This document shows, in pieces, positions 1-5,462 of a DNA stretch of 20,094 nt (the first letter of the stretch is position 1; the number at the start of each line of letters is the position of its first letter). Under the pieces are notes generated by a model. The model ran no database searches, was not told where the DNA came from, and was given only the letters and a program-made list of their open reading frames with translations. This DNA is from JBGSYN01 sp041750975 (lineage in GTDB: Bacteria > Pseudomonadota > Alphaproteobacteria > Geminicoccales > Geminicoccaceae): positions 1 through 20,094 of the forward strand of contig JBGSYN010000076.1 of assembly GCA_041750975.1 (NCBI GenBank), written 5' to 3'. A program made the translations under genes and the position numbers.

Positions 1-189
1 TAAATCGTTCCTAATCTCCGCCGCAAACGCCTCGAACTCCTCGACCGTCTCTTCCGGCAGCAACCGAAACTTCTCCGCCCGAAGCCCGTGCTTCAGGGCG
101 TTCATCGCCGATCTGGCTTTGCCTTCCGGTGTCTTGGGGCCACGCTTCTTCGGAGCGGACAGGTCTCGAGCGTCGGTTTCAACGGTCAT
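1..189 (-). CDS. Hypothetical protein, N-terminal part (continues beyond the left edge)
   Basis: This is an open frame of 63 codons read leftward from an ATG at 189 and still open at base 1, so only the N-terminus is visible. The protein starts with a short acidic stretch, followed by a basic block GPKTPEGKARSAMNALKHG (residues 17-35). Then comes a helix-like stretch rich in Glu, Phe and Ala. From memory, the GKARSAMNALKHG-type block recurs near the N-terminus of many small uncharacterised proteins in alphaproteobacteria and other bacteria, often in variable regions; I know no function for them. The Shine-Dalgarno match is weak (GAGA about 7 bases before the ATG), but a good promoter lies just upstream (218-246). 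A real gene is likely because the frame, the recurrent motif and the promoter agree. Function is unknown. Confidence 0.6.
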   Translation of the reverse strand, partial: MTVETDARDLSAPKKRGPKTPEGKARSAMNALKHGLRAEKFRLLPEETVEEFEAFAAEIRNDL

Positions 190-217
190 AGAAAATCTCT
201 CATGCTGGGAATGGCCC

Positions 218-246
218 ATCATAAGATAAAATTCCTATAATTGCAA
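218..246 (-). promoter_or_regulatory. Predicted sigma70-type promoter for the leftward gene at the window edge
   Basis: Read on the minus strand, a -35 box TTGCAA (246-241) and a -10 box TATGAT (223-218) are separated by exactly 17 bases, with 4/6 and 5/6 matches to consensus. The surrounding sequence is the most AT-rich in the window. The -10 box lies about 30 bases upstream of the ATG at 189, which suits a short leader. This is pattern matching only; no start site has been observed. Confidence 0.5.
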
Positions 247-313
247 TAATTTATGGTAGGCTGATGCTCAATGCCTTGTGGATCATTCGGCACTAATTGC
301 GCGTTATTCCTGT

Positions 314-847
314 CTAGCCTGACGCTATGTCGAAAAGCCCGCCTTGTCGGTCTTCGGGTGGCAGAGGCAGACTTGCGATGCCGAAGACCTCGATGCCGTG
401 GCGTCGAGCGAAGCGCCCGAGATGGTTGTCATCCGAGTAGATGACCGTCGCATTCTCGACGCGTGCGATCGCAACGATCTGGTGATCGAATTTCACTTTC
501 GCTCACGAATCCGATGTTCCGCTTTTCTTATCACCGCTATCCAGTGCGTCGCGGGTCAGATAAGCGAGTTCCACTGCCGCGCGCGTATCGAACGGAACGA
601 TCTTGAAGCGGGCAGAACCATTCAGCTCTTCCAGGTAGTCAGGTCCGGCTTCGCCGGCTCGGACCAAAGCTTCGCTCAGAGCCGGCGTGGGCATGACAAC
701 TTTCGTGTTTTCTAGCTCGAACGTCTCGATTAGAAATTCTAGACGCTCTTTGCATCGGGTGACAGGCTTCCCGGTTGCGGTGTCGATGGGCGGCCGGGCA
801 TCCGGATCAAGAAGAAGGACCAGGACGCTGGCATCGAATACCACCAT
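314..847 (-). pseudogene. PIN-domain protein (putative ribonuclease toxin) interrupted by an in-frame TGA
   Basis: The frame from ATG 847 gives 114 residues, then TGA (505-503), two further codons, and a 60-residue continuation in the same frame to TAG at 316-314. Read through, the product is 177 residues, a normal size for a PIN-domain protein. The four acidic positions expected of a PIN metal site are D5 (VVFDASVL), E59 (ALSEAL), D121 (KFDHQI) and D139/D140 (IYSDD). The last two lie after the TGA, so the truncated 114-residue product should be inactive. Related PIN proteins, from memory, carry a Trp just before the KVKFD block, so TGG to TGA is the simplest explanation. The start overlaps the stop of the upstream 248-residue gene as TGATG, implying coupled translation. 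Alternatives are a sequencing error or low-level readthrough; GTG 496 could allow re-initiation but would give only the C-terminal third. Confidence 0.75.
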
Positions 848-1593
848 CAGTGAGGCTCTTCGCCTCCGTCTCGAAGCTGCTTGAGTTCCCCGAGTGGATC
901 AGCTGCTTCGTGCCAGCGCCCACCCTTGATTGCACGCAGGCGCGCAATGGTTTCGGGCCAAGGAGCGTCATCAAGAACCTCGAAATGGCTCACGCGGAAG
1001 TTCTCGACATCCCAATTGCCGTCGGCGTCCCGCTTCCATCGTCCTTCGCCAAAAACACGTATGGGCTTCTCATAAAGATGATTTCGAAGATCTCGGGCCA
1101 TGTCTCGCGTGGTTTCGAACCTTCTTATATGCTCACCGTCCTGAAGTAACCCGTGGACGCTCTCATCCCGGCCGCCGATGCGCATCAGCATGCCATCTAG
1201 ACTACCCTGCTGCCGGAAGCCGCCAAAGCGAGGCGCCTTTGGGCGATCGCGGCCTGGAAAACGAATGACCTTCGTATCGTCACCTCTGCTGAGCAAACCA
1301 ATAGCGTTATCCTCGGCGAGGCGGCGATCTAGGCTGTCAAAAGCCTTTAATGCTTCTCGCGTTCCGTCGCGGGTGTTCACCGCATGCAGACGCGTTTCGA
1401 CTTTCGGTGCAGCAAATGCTTCGACGGTCTGGACAAGGACAGCGCTGCCTTCTTCAAGCCGCTGGAAGTGAACACGCTCCGGCTCTCCCAGCAAGAGAGC
1501 CAAGTCTGTCATATATTCCGCAAGGCGCGCCATTGGCAGATTGGCCAGTGTAAAGGCATCGATGCGGAATCTGTACTCGTATGTTTTTTGCAT
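847..1593 (-). CDS. Uncharacterised 248-aa protein coupled to the PIN-domain gene
   Basis: I do not recognise a named family. The protein begins MQKTYEYRFRIDAFTLANLP and has a predicted mixed alpha/beta N-terminal part. A central region carries a basic, Arg/Gly/Phe-rich stretch (KVIRFPGRDRPKAPRFGGF, about residues 112-130). The C-terminal half contains IRVFGEGRWKRDADGNWDVENFRV. There is no signal peptide or membrane segment. I chose the ATG at 1593 because GAGG lies 9 bases upstream; a GTG at 1608 in the same frame would add five residues and cannot be excluded. Its TGA overlaps the ATG of the PIN gene (TGATG), so the two are almost certainly one transcription unit. By position it could be the partner (antitoxin or target-recognition subunit) of the PIN nuclease, but at 248 residues it is far larger than classical VapB-type antitoxins, so that role is inference. 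Confidence 0.75.
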   Translation of the reverse strand: MQKTYEYRFRIDAFTLANLPMARLAEYMTDLALLLGEPERVHFQRLEEGSAVLVQTVEAFAAPKVETRLHAVNTRDGTREALKAFDSLDRRLAEDNAIGLLSRGDDTKVIRFPGRDRPKAPRFGGFRQQGSLDGMLMRIGGRDESVHGLLQDGEHIRRFETTRDMARDLRNHLYEKPIRVFGEGRWKRDADGNWDVENFRVSHFEVLDDAPWPETIARLRAIKGGRWHEAADPLGELKQLRDGGEEPH

Positions 1594-1605
1594 TCTGGCC
1601 TGCCT

Positions 1606-1629
1606 CACGGTCTTCCGTGGATCTCCACG
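1606..1629 (-). promoter_or_regulatory. Overlapping inverted repeats in the leader of the PIN unit
   Basis: Two inverted repeats share an arm. CGTGGA (1616-1621) pairs with TCCACG (1624-1629) across two bases. CACGG (1606-1610) pairs with CCGTG (1615-1619) across four bases. In the leftward mRNA the second hairpin ends at the first base of the GAGG Shine-Dalgarno sequence of the 248-aa gene. The two hairpins cannot form at once because they share bases 1616-1619. This could be an operator for autoregulation or a leader that gates translation; neither is shown. Confidence 0.35.
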
Positions 1630-1812
1630 CGAAACTTATGCACATATACCGACCAATGAACGATTTGTCTTCTAACTCCCGTGCAGGCCACTATGCGGAT
1701 AGGTAATCCAATCGCTGCAAATTTTGGCTCTCCCATGGGAATAATTGCGCGCAGAAAGAGCCTAGACGTCTGAGATAGAGTTCGCTCAGCCGGGCCCGCC
1801 TATTTATAATGG

Positions 1813-1827
1813 GATGTCAGTGACATC
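1813..1827. promoter_or_regulatory. 15-base perfect palindrome, possible operator
   Basis: GATGTCA (1813-1819) and TGACATC (1821-1827) are perfect inverted repeats around one central G. The site lies in the intergenic region, just after an AT-rich stretch (1801-1810). Dyads of this size are typical binding sites for dimeric regulators, but no regulator can be assigned. Confidence 0.3.
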
Positions 1828-1926
1828 GTTCGGTCCGTCTTGTATCAGACCGCCGCCGCCCTTCGTCTGGAATAATGCGGAAGACAGCCGCGAAATTCGC
1901 AGCGTCCGTGCTTTTGAAGAGGGGAC

Positions 1927-1952
1927 AGTTAGGCGACCACAGTCGCTTAACT
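1927..1952 (-). terminator. Hairpin across the stop codon of the RHH-PAS gene
   Basis: Arms 1927-1937 and 1942-1952 are complementary over 11 positions with a single imperfect pair (1932/1947) and enclose a 4-base loop (CACA on the plus strand). The TAA of the leftward regulator (1949-1947) lies inside one arm. No clear run of T follows on the minus strand (GTCCCCTCTTC), so as an intrinsic terminator it is weak. It could instead protect the mRNA end. Confidence 0.4.
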
Positions 1953-2624
1953 ACGACCCGCGAGCGTCTCGAATAGGACCACACAGCCGCGGCCGGCGCT
2001 GGGATCGGTGACACCTTCGGCGCCAGCGGGCCTGGGGCCGGCGCCTCTCGGCTCCGAGCCAGGTGCGGCGGTGGCGCTATTGGCGGAAAGTGCGATCGCC
2101 ATGGCCTGGGCAGTGCGCACCTTGCCGGGCGAGATATAAGTGGCGCTGAAACCGGCACGGGCCATGCGCCCGTCGAGCAGGCTGCTCCACATGTCCTTGA
2201 GGTTCGGCCCGCGCAGGATCATGATATTGTCGATCCGGTTGCCGAGCGTCGCGTTTCGATCGAGATTGAGCCATAGGACGAACGAACGGTTGAGCAGCCG
2301 GATGGACCGGTCGTGACTGAGAATAAGGGCGGGAAGAGGACTGGATTCCAGAACCCGCTCCAGATCGCTGGTATTGCCGGCGAGGGCGAGCTTGTCCAAT
2401 TCGCGCTTCAGCGATTGCGCCCGCATCCGGGCATGGGTCAGCGCGTAGGTGCGGAGCGTCGAGGCAAGATTGGTCCGGTCGGGCGTCGCCTCGGCGATCT
2501 CGTTGACCAGACCGCTCAGGCGAAAGCGGCGATCGTCGGCCACTTCCCTGAGGTAACCCCAGAATTGTTCCTCGAGCTTGATCGAGGTCCGTATCTCGCC
2601 GACACGCATGGTTTTGCGGATCAC
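1947..2624 (-). CDS. Ribbon-helix-helix protein with PAS-like sensor domain (putative regulator)
   Basis: This is a 225-residue predicted cytoplasmic DNA-binding protein. Residues about 7-62 (VGEIRTSIKLEEQFWGYL onward through RRFRLSGLVNEIAE) match the ribbon-helix-helix fold of the RHH_4 type common in alphaproteobacteria. There the N-terminal beta-strand contacts DNA as a dimer. A short helical linker (about 64-85) leads to a PAS-like segment (about 88-155: LERVLESSPLPALILSHDR, then LNRSFVLWL), which in other proteins senses ligands or mediates dimerisation. The last 45 residues are Ala/Gly/Pro-rich. I chose the GTG at 2624 because AGGAG lies 9 bases upstream; an internal ATG at 2609 lacks such a site. 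The gene is divergent from the RTX gene with a shared 236-base upstream region, so control of that gene or of itself is plausible. Target and signal are unknown. Confidence 0.8.
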   Translation of the reverse strand: MIRKTMRVGEIRTSIKLEEQFWGYLREVADDRRFRLSGLVNEIAEATPDRTNLASTLRTYALTHARMRAQSLKRELDKLALAGNTSDLERVLESSPLPALILSHDRSIRLLNRSFVLWLNLDRNATLGNRIDNIMILRGPNLKDMWSSLLDGRMARAGFSATYISPGKVRTAQAMAIALSANSATAAPGSEPRGAGPRPAGAEGVTDPSAGRGCVVLFETLAGRS

Positions 2625-2860
2625 CGGCCCATACTCCTAGTCTCCGTGCGGCCACACTCCGGTGCGAATAATGGTAGAAAGCTCCGGAAAACGCGGTTTG
2701 GAGCATTGGTAGTCGCATAAAACAGTTACCGATGGGTTAAGATTAAGGGGAATAAACTTTGGTCAGAGCCAATGCCCGTATACATCCTGGGTGACGTGGC
2801 CCGGATCTTCGGTTCCCGGGTCCGGATGGTTCCGGCGGTGATTATTTGCGGAGCGAACAC

Positions 2861-5254
2861 ATGAGCGATCGAAACGGCAGCCTGGACGATCTCTTCGCCA
2901 ATCGCGGTGACCCCGAGTTCGTCATCGCGCAGGCCGAACCGGCGCCCGTTAATCCGGCCGATGACGACGGCGAAACCGCTGGCGGCTCGCCCGCATCCGG
3001 TCCGACGCTGCTGGTGCCGGAGGCGGCGCCCGGCACTGCGAGCGTCGAAGGCTCCACCGTGCTGGTGACGCCGCCAGCGGCCGGTGAGCGCCTCGACGTG
3101 CCTGTCGGGTCTGGCATGCTGGTCGATCTCGCCGATCCGGCCTTCGATCCCTCCCGCGCCCGCTATGAAGTCTTCGACGACGACCTCACGGTCACGTTGC
3201 AGAATGGCGCTGTCGTCGTTCTCGATGGGTTCTTCGGGAATCCCGCCGATCCGGCACAACTGAGCGTTGTCGGCAGTGCCATCGTCCCCGCCAACGAACT
3301 TCTGGCCCAGACCGAGCTTGCCGACCGCTCCGTCGCCCAGCAGATCGAGCCGGCCGCCGGCGAGGGCGATGCCGCGGTCGATGGCGGCGGCGCCAATTTC
3401 ACGCCCTACAGCCAGGGCAGTCTGCCGCCGGGACTCGATCCGACCGGACCGCAGCCGCCTGTGCAGATCGGTTTCTCGGTCGATTTCCCTGAACTCGCTC
3501 CCAACATTCCAGACGAGCTGCTCGACGACGAGAACAATGGGACGGCGCCGCCGACGCCGCCGGAGAATCAAGCGCCGTCGGTGAGCGTGAGCACGACTGT
3601 CGACGGCACGATTGCGGAGACAACGTCGGGTTTCCCGCCCACCTCCGCCGATAGATTTCCGTTGCAGGGCAATCGCCAGCCGATCGATTCGACCAACATC
3701 AACAATGTCGATCAGGGCAATCTGACGATCCCGGCAGCACCTGACGGAACGGACGGCGCGCGCGAAATCGTCGTCACGCTCGATGGCCGCACCAATTCGA
3801 ATTTCGGCAACACCCTCGGCTATTACACGATCGCAGCCGACGGCACGATCACCGATCCGCAGATCGTCTTTACCAACGACAACGATTTTTCGGCCGGCGA
3901 CAGTTTCAACCTCGGCAGTTTTCCGGCCGGCACGAAGATCGCCTTCTTCATCGTCAGCCGCGGCGGCGATCTCAACCCGGACAGCCTGTTCGACACCGGC
4001 ACTCTCGAATTCGTCAATCCCGACACCGGCGGGCCTGCGAAGATTTCTGACAATGTCGGTCCATTCAGCCCGGACGGCGTGCCAGACCTCATTCACATCG
4101 ATGCCGCCGGCAACGAGACGCCGATCAGGGGCACGGTCTATCACACCGCGGACCAGAGCCAGGGTACGACCGACAGCAACCGGCTCAACCCGGATTTCAA
4201 GGCGCATGCGGTCTCGGGTTTCGATCCTTCGACCGGCAATCTCGTGATCGGCATGGAGGACCAGGACGATCAGGGCGACCGCGATTTCGACGATGTCGTC
4301 TTCCAGGTCGGGATCGGCGAGGCGACCGGCCAGACGGTCTTCTTCGGCGGCGATGGCGGCGAACTCAATGCGGTCATCACCGACCCCGACAGCGCCACGA
4401 TGAGCGCTGCCTCGGTCTCGATCGTCGAAGGGCTGCAGGCCGGCGACGTGCTCGCCCTTACCGGGCTCGACGTCGATCCGCTGACCGGGCTCATCGCCGG
4501 CACCAATATCGGTGTTACCTCGAATCCAGGGCAGACCGGCTTCAGCTTCGACGGCGACGACAGTGTCGCCAATTACGAGACTGCCTTGAACGCGGTCCGG
4601 TTCGGCTCGACGGGATCCCTGGTCGAGGCCGGCACGCGCGTCGTCGAGGTCAGCGTGACCGATGACCAGGGTGCCGTCAGCCCGCCGCAGCGGACCGAGT
4701 TCGTCATCGAGAACAACCTCCAGATCGGCACGTCGGGCAACGATATCATCGATGGCGACGACGGCGTGAACGCGATCTCGGGCCTTGCCGGCAACGATCA
4801 GTTGCGGGGCTTCGGCGGCGACGACATTCTGGTCGGCGGTCTCGGCCAGGACGCCCTGCGCGGCGGCGACGGCAATGATGCGCTCATCGGCGGGCCCAAC
4901 GCCGACAGTCTCACCGGCGGCGCCGGCGCCGATATCTTCAAATATACGGCGATCTCCGATGCCCGTGACACCATCACCGACTTCAACGCCTCGGAGGGCG
5001 ATCGGCTGGACATATCCGATCTCATCGACCAGGCGCAGACGATCAGCGGAACGACCATCACCCAGGCTAAACTGGACCAGTTTTTCAGGATCGAATCCAG
5101 CGGTGACGATCGCGCCTTGCGGGCCGATCTCGATGGCCCGGGCGGCGATTTCGTGGATGTGACCCTGGTCAGGTTCGACAATCCGAGCGGTGTCGAAACC
5201 GGCGATCTCGCCTCGATCATCACCACCCCGCCCTCGGACGGTGCCACGACCTGA
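2861..5254 (+). CDS. RTX-type calcium-binding protein, type I secreted (adhesin/surface protein-like)
   Basis: This is a 797-residue acidic protein without a Sec signal. An N-terminal region (about 55-150, including VTLQNGAVVVLDGFF) resembles the start of large type I-secreted adhesins. Residues about 345-485 resemble DUF4114 (AGTKIAFFIVSRGGDLN and VIGMEDQDDQGDRDFDDVVF). Residues about 500-615 resemble a cadherin/Ig-like adhesin module (YETALNAVRFGS). Around eight RTX nonapeptides of the GGxGxDxLx type follow (about 621-693) and should fold as a calcium-bound beta-roll. The C-terminus (ADIFKYTAI, DTITDFNASEGDRLDISDLI) matches type I secretion target domains of the VC_A0849 subclass. I chose the ATG at 2861 because GGAG lies 7 bases upstream; an in-frame TTG at 2846 is unlikely. 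No ABC exporter, membrane-fusion or outer-membrane genes lie in this window. A role in adhesion or biofilm is inferred from family. Confidence 0.85.
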   Translation: MSDRNGSLDDLFANRGDPEFVIAQAEPAPVNPADDDGETAGGSPASGPTLLVPEAAPGTASVEGSTVLVTPPAAGERLDVPVGSGMLVDLADPAFDPSRARYEVFDDDLTVTLQNGAVVVLDGFFGNPADPAQLSVVGSAIVPANELLAQTELADRSVAQQIEPAAGEGDAAVDGGGANFTPYSQGSLPPGLDPTGPQPPVQIGFSVDFPELAPNIPDELLDDENNGTAPPTPPENQAPSVSVSTTVDGTIAETTSGFPPTSADRFPLQGNRQPIDSTNINNVDQGNLTIPAAPDGTDGAREIVVTLDGRTNSNFGNTLGYYTIAADGTITDPQIVFTNDNDFSAGDSFNLGSFPAGTKIAFFIVSRGGDLNPDSLFDTGTLEFVNPDTGGPAKISDNVGPFSPDGVPDLIHIDAAGNETPIRGTVYHTADQSQGTTDSNRLNPDFKAHAVSGFDPSTGNLVIGMEDQDDQGDRDFDDVVFQVGIGEATGQTVFFGGDGGELNAVITDPDSATMSAASVSIVEGLQAGDVLALTGLDVDPLTGLIAGTNIGVTSNPGQTGFSFDGDDSVANYETALNAVRFGSTGSLVEAGTRVVEVSVTDDQGAVSPPQRTEFVIENNLQIGTSGNDIIDGDDGVNAISGLAGNDQLRGFGGDDILVGGLGQDALRGGDGNDALIGGPNADSLTGGAGADIFKYTAISDARDTITDFNASEGDRLDISDLIDQAQTISGTTITQAKLDQFFRIESSGDDRALRADLDGPGGDFVDVTLVRFDNPSGVETGDLASIITTPPSDGATT

Positions 5255-5263
5255 CGCGATCTT

Positions 5264-5279
5264 GAGCGCCTTTGCGCTC
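5264..5279 (+). terminator. Short hairpin 10 bases after the RTX gene
   Basis: GAGCGC (5264-5269) and GCGCTC (5274-5279) form a 6-pair GC-rich stem with a CTTT loop. Only a short pyrimidine run (GTCTTCC) follows, so it is not a classical intrinsic terminator. It is directly followed by the larger hairpin at 5288-5324, and the two probably act together. Confidence 0.35.
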
Positions 5280-5287
5280 GTCTTCCG

Positions 5288-5324
5288 AGCCGGAAGTCGC
5301 CCCGACCGGGGGCGGTTTCCGGCT
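5288..5324 (+). terminator. Strong 16-pair hairpin between the RTX gene and mdh
   Basis: AGCCGGAA (5288-5295) pairs with TTCCGGCT (5317-5324). CGCCCC (5298-5303) pairs with GGGGCG (5309-5314). The two intervening bases on each side (GT and GT) can form G-U wobbles in RNA. The result is one continuous stem of 16 pairs with a 5-base loop (GACCG). No T-run follows, so this may be a U-less terminator or an mRNA 3'-end stabiliser. It cleanly separates the RTX unit from the TCA gene cluster. Confidence 0.45.
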
Positions 5325-5379
5325 GAACCGCTGGCCCGCCGCCGCAAAAGTGCCGCAAGTGTCGTTCCTTGCCTCCGGC

Positions 5380-5408
5380 TTGTCGGTAGCGGCATAGGCG
5401 TCTAGAAA
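5380..5408 (+). promoter_or_regulatory. Candidate sigma70-type promoter for the mdh-suc cluster
   Basis: TTGTCG (5380-5385) and TAGAAA (5403-5408) are spaced by 17 bases and each match 4/6 of the consensus. The -10 box lies about 55 bases before the mdh start and downstream of the strong hairpin, which is the expected place for the cluster's promoter. The match is modest, and other weak pairs exist in this region. Confidence 0.35.
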
Positions 5409-5462
5409 GTGCCATGGCATGCAGCCAACCAATAAACTGAAAAGACGAGGCACCGACTTCCC

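Larger units (their letters stand above)
1594..1946. other. 353-base intergenic region with inverted repeats
   Basis: No convincing gene is seen here. The stretch separates the end of the leftward RHH-PAS regulator from the start of the leftward PIN unit. It therefore should hold the terminator of the former and the promoter and leader of the latter. It contains overlapping inverted repeats next to the Shine-Dalgarno sequence (1606-1629), a 15-base palindrome (1813-1827) and a hairpin across the regulator's stop codon (1927-1952). I could not identify a clean -35/-10 pair for the PIN unit. Confidence 0.5.

Noticed and set aside
503..505. Recoding of the PIN-gene TGA as selenocysteine or tryptophan
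   Set aside because: PIN domains do not use selenocysteine, no stem-loop of the required kind is evident after the TGA, and other genes here end in TGA while using TGG for Trp. A nonsense mutation or sequence error is simpler.
344..1659. Several plus-strand open frames of 60-125 codons opposite the PIN unit
   Set aside because: They are opposite recognisable or coupled minus-strand genes, overlap each other in different frames and have no supporting motif or ribosome-binding site.
2846..2860. TTG start for the RTX gene, five codons upstream
   Set aside because: The GGAG at 2850-2853 lies inside this extension and is well placed for the ATG at 2861.
2726..5395. An 889-codon open frame on the minus strand covering the whole RTX gene
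   Set aside because: It is antisense to a clearly recognisable protein. Its translation is a low-complexity mix of R, D, V, I, E, A and G, as expected from the mirror of a GC-rich coding frame. It has no motif and no ribosome-binding site supporting its start.
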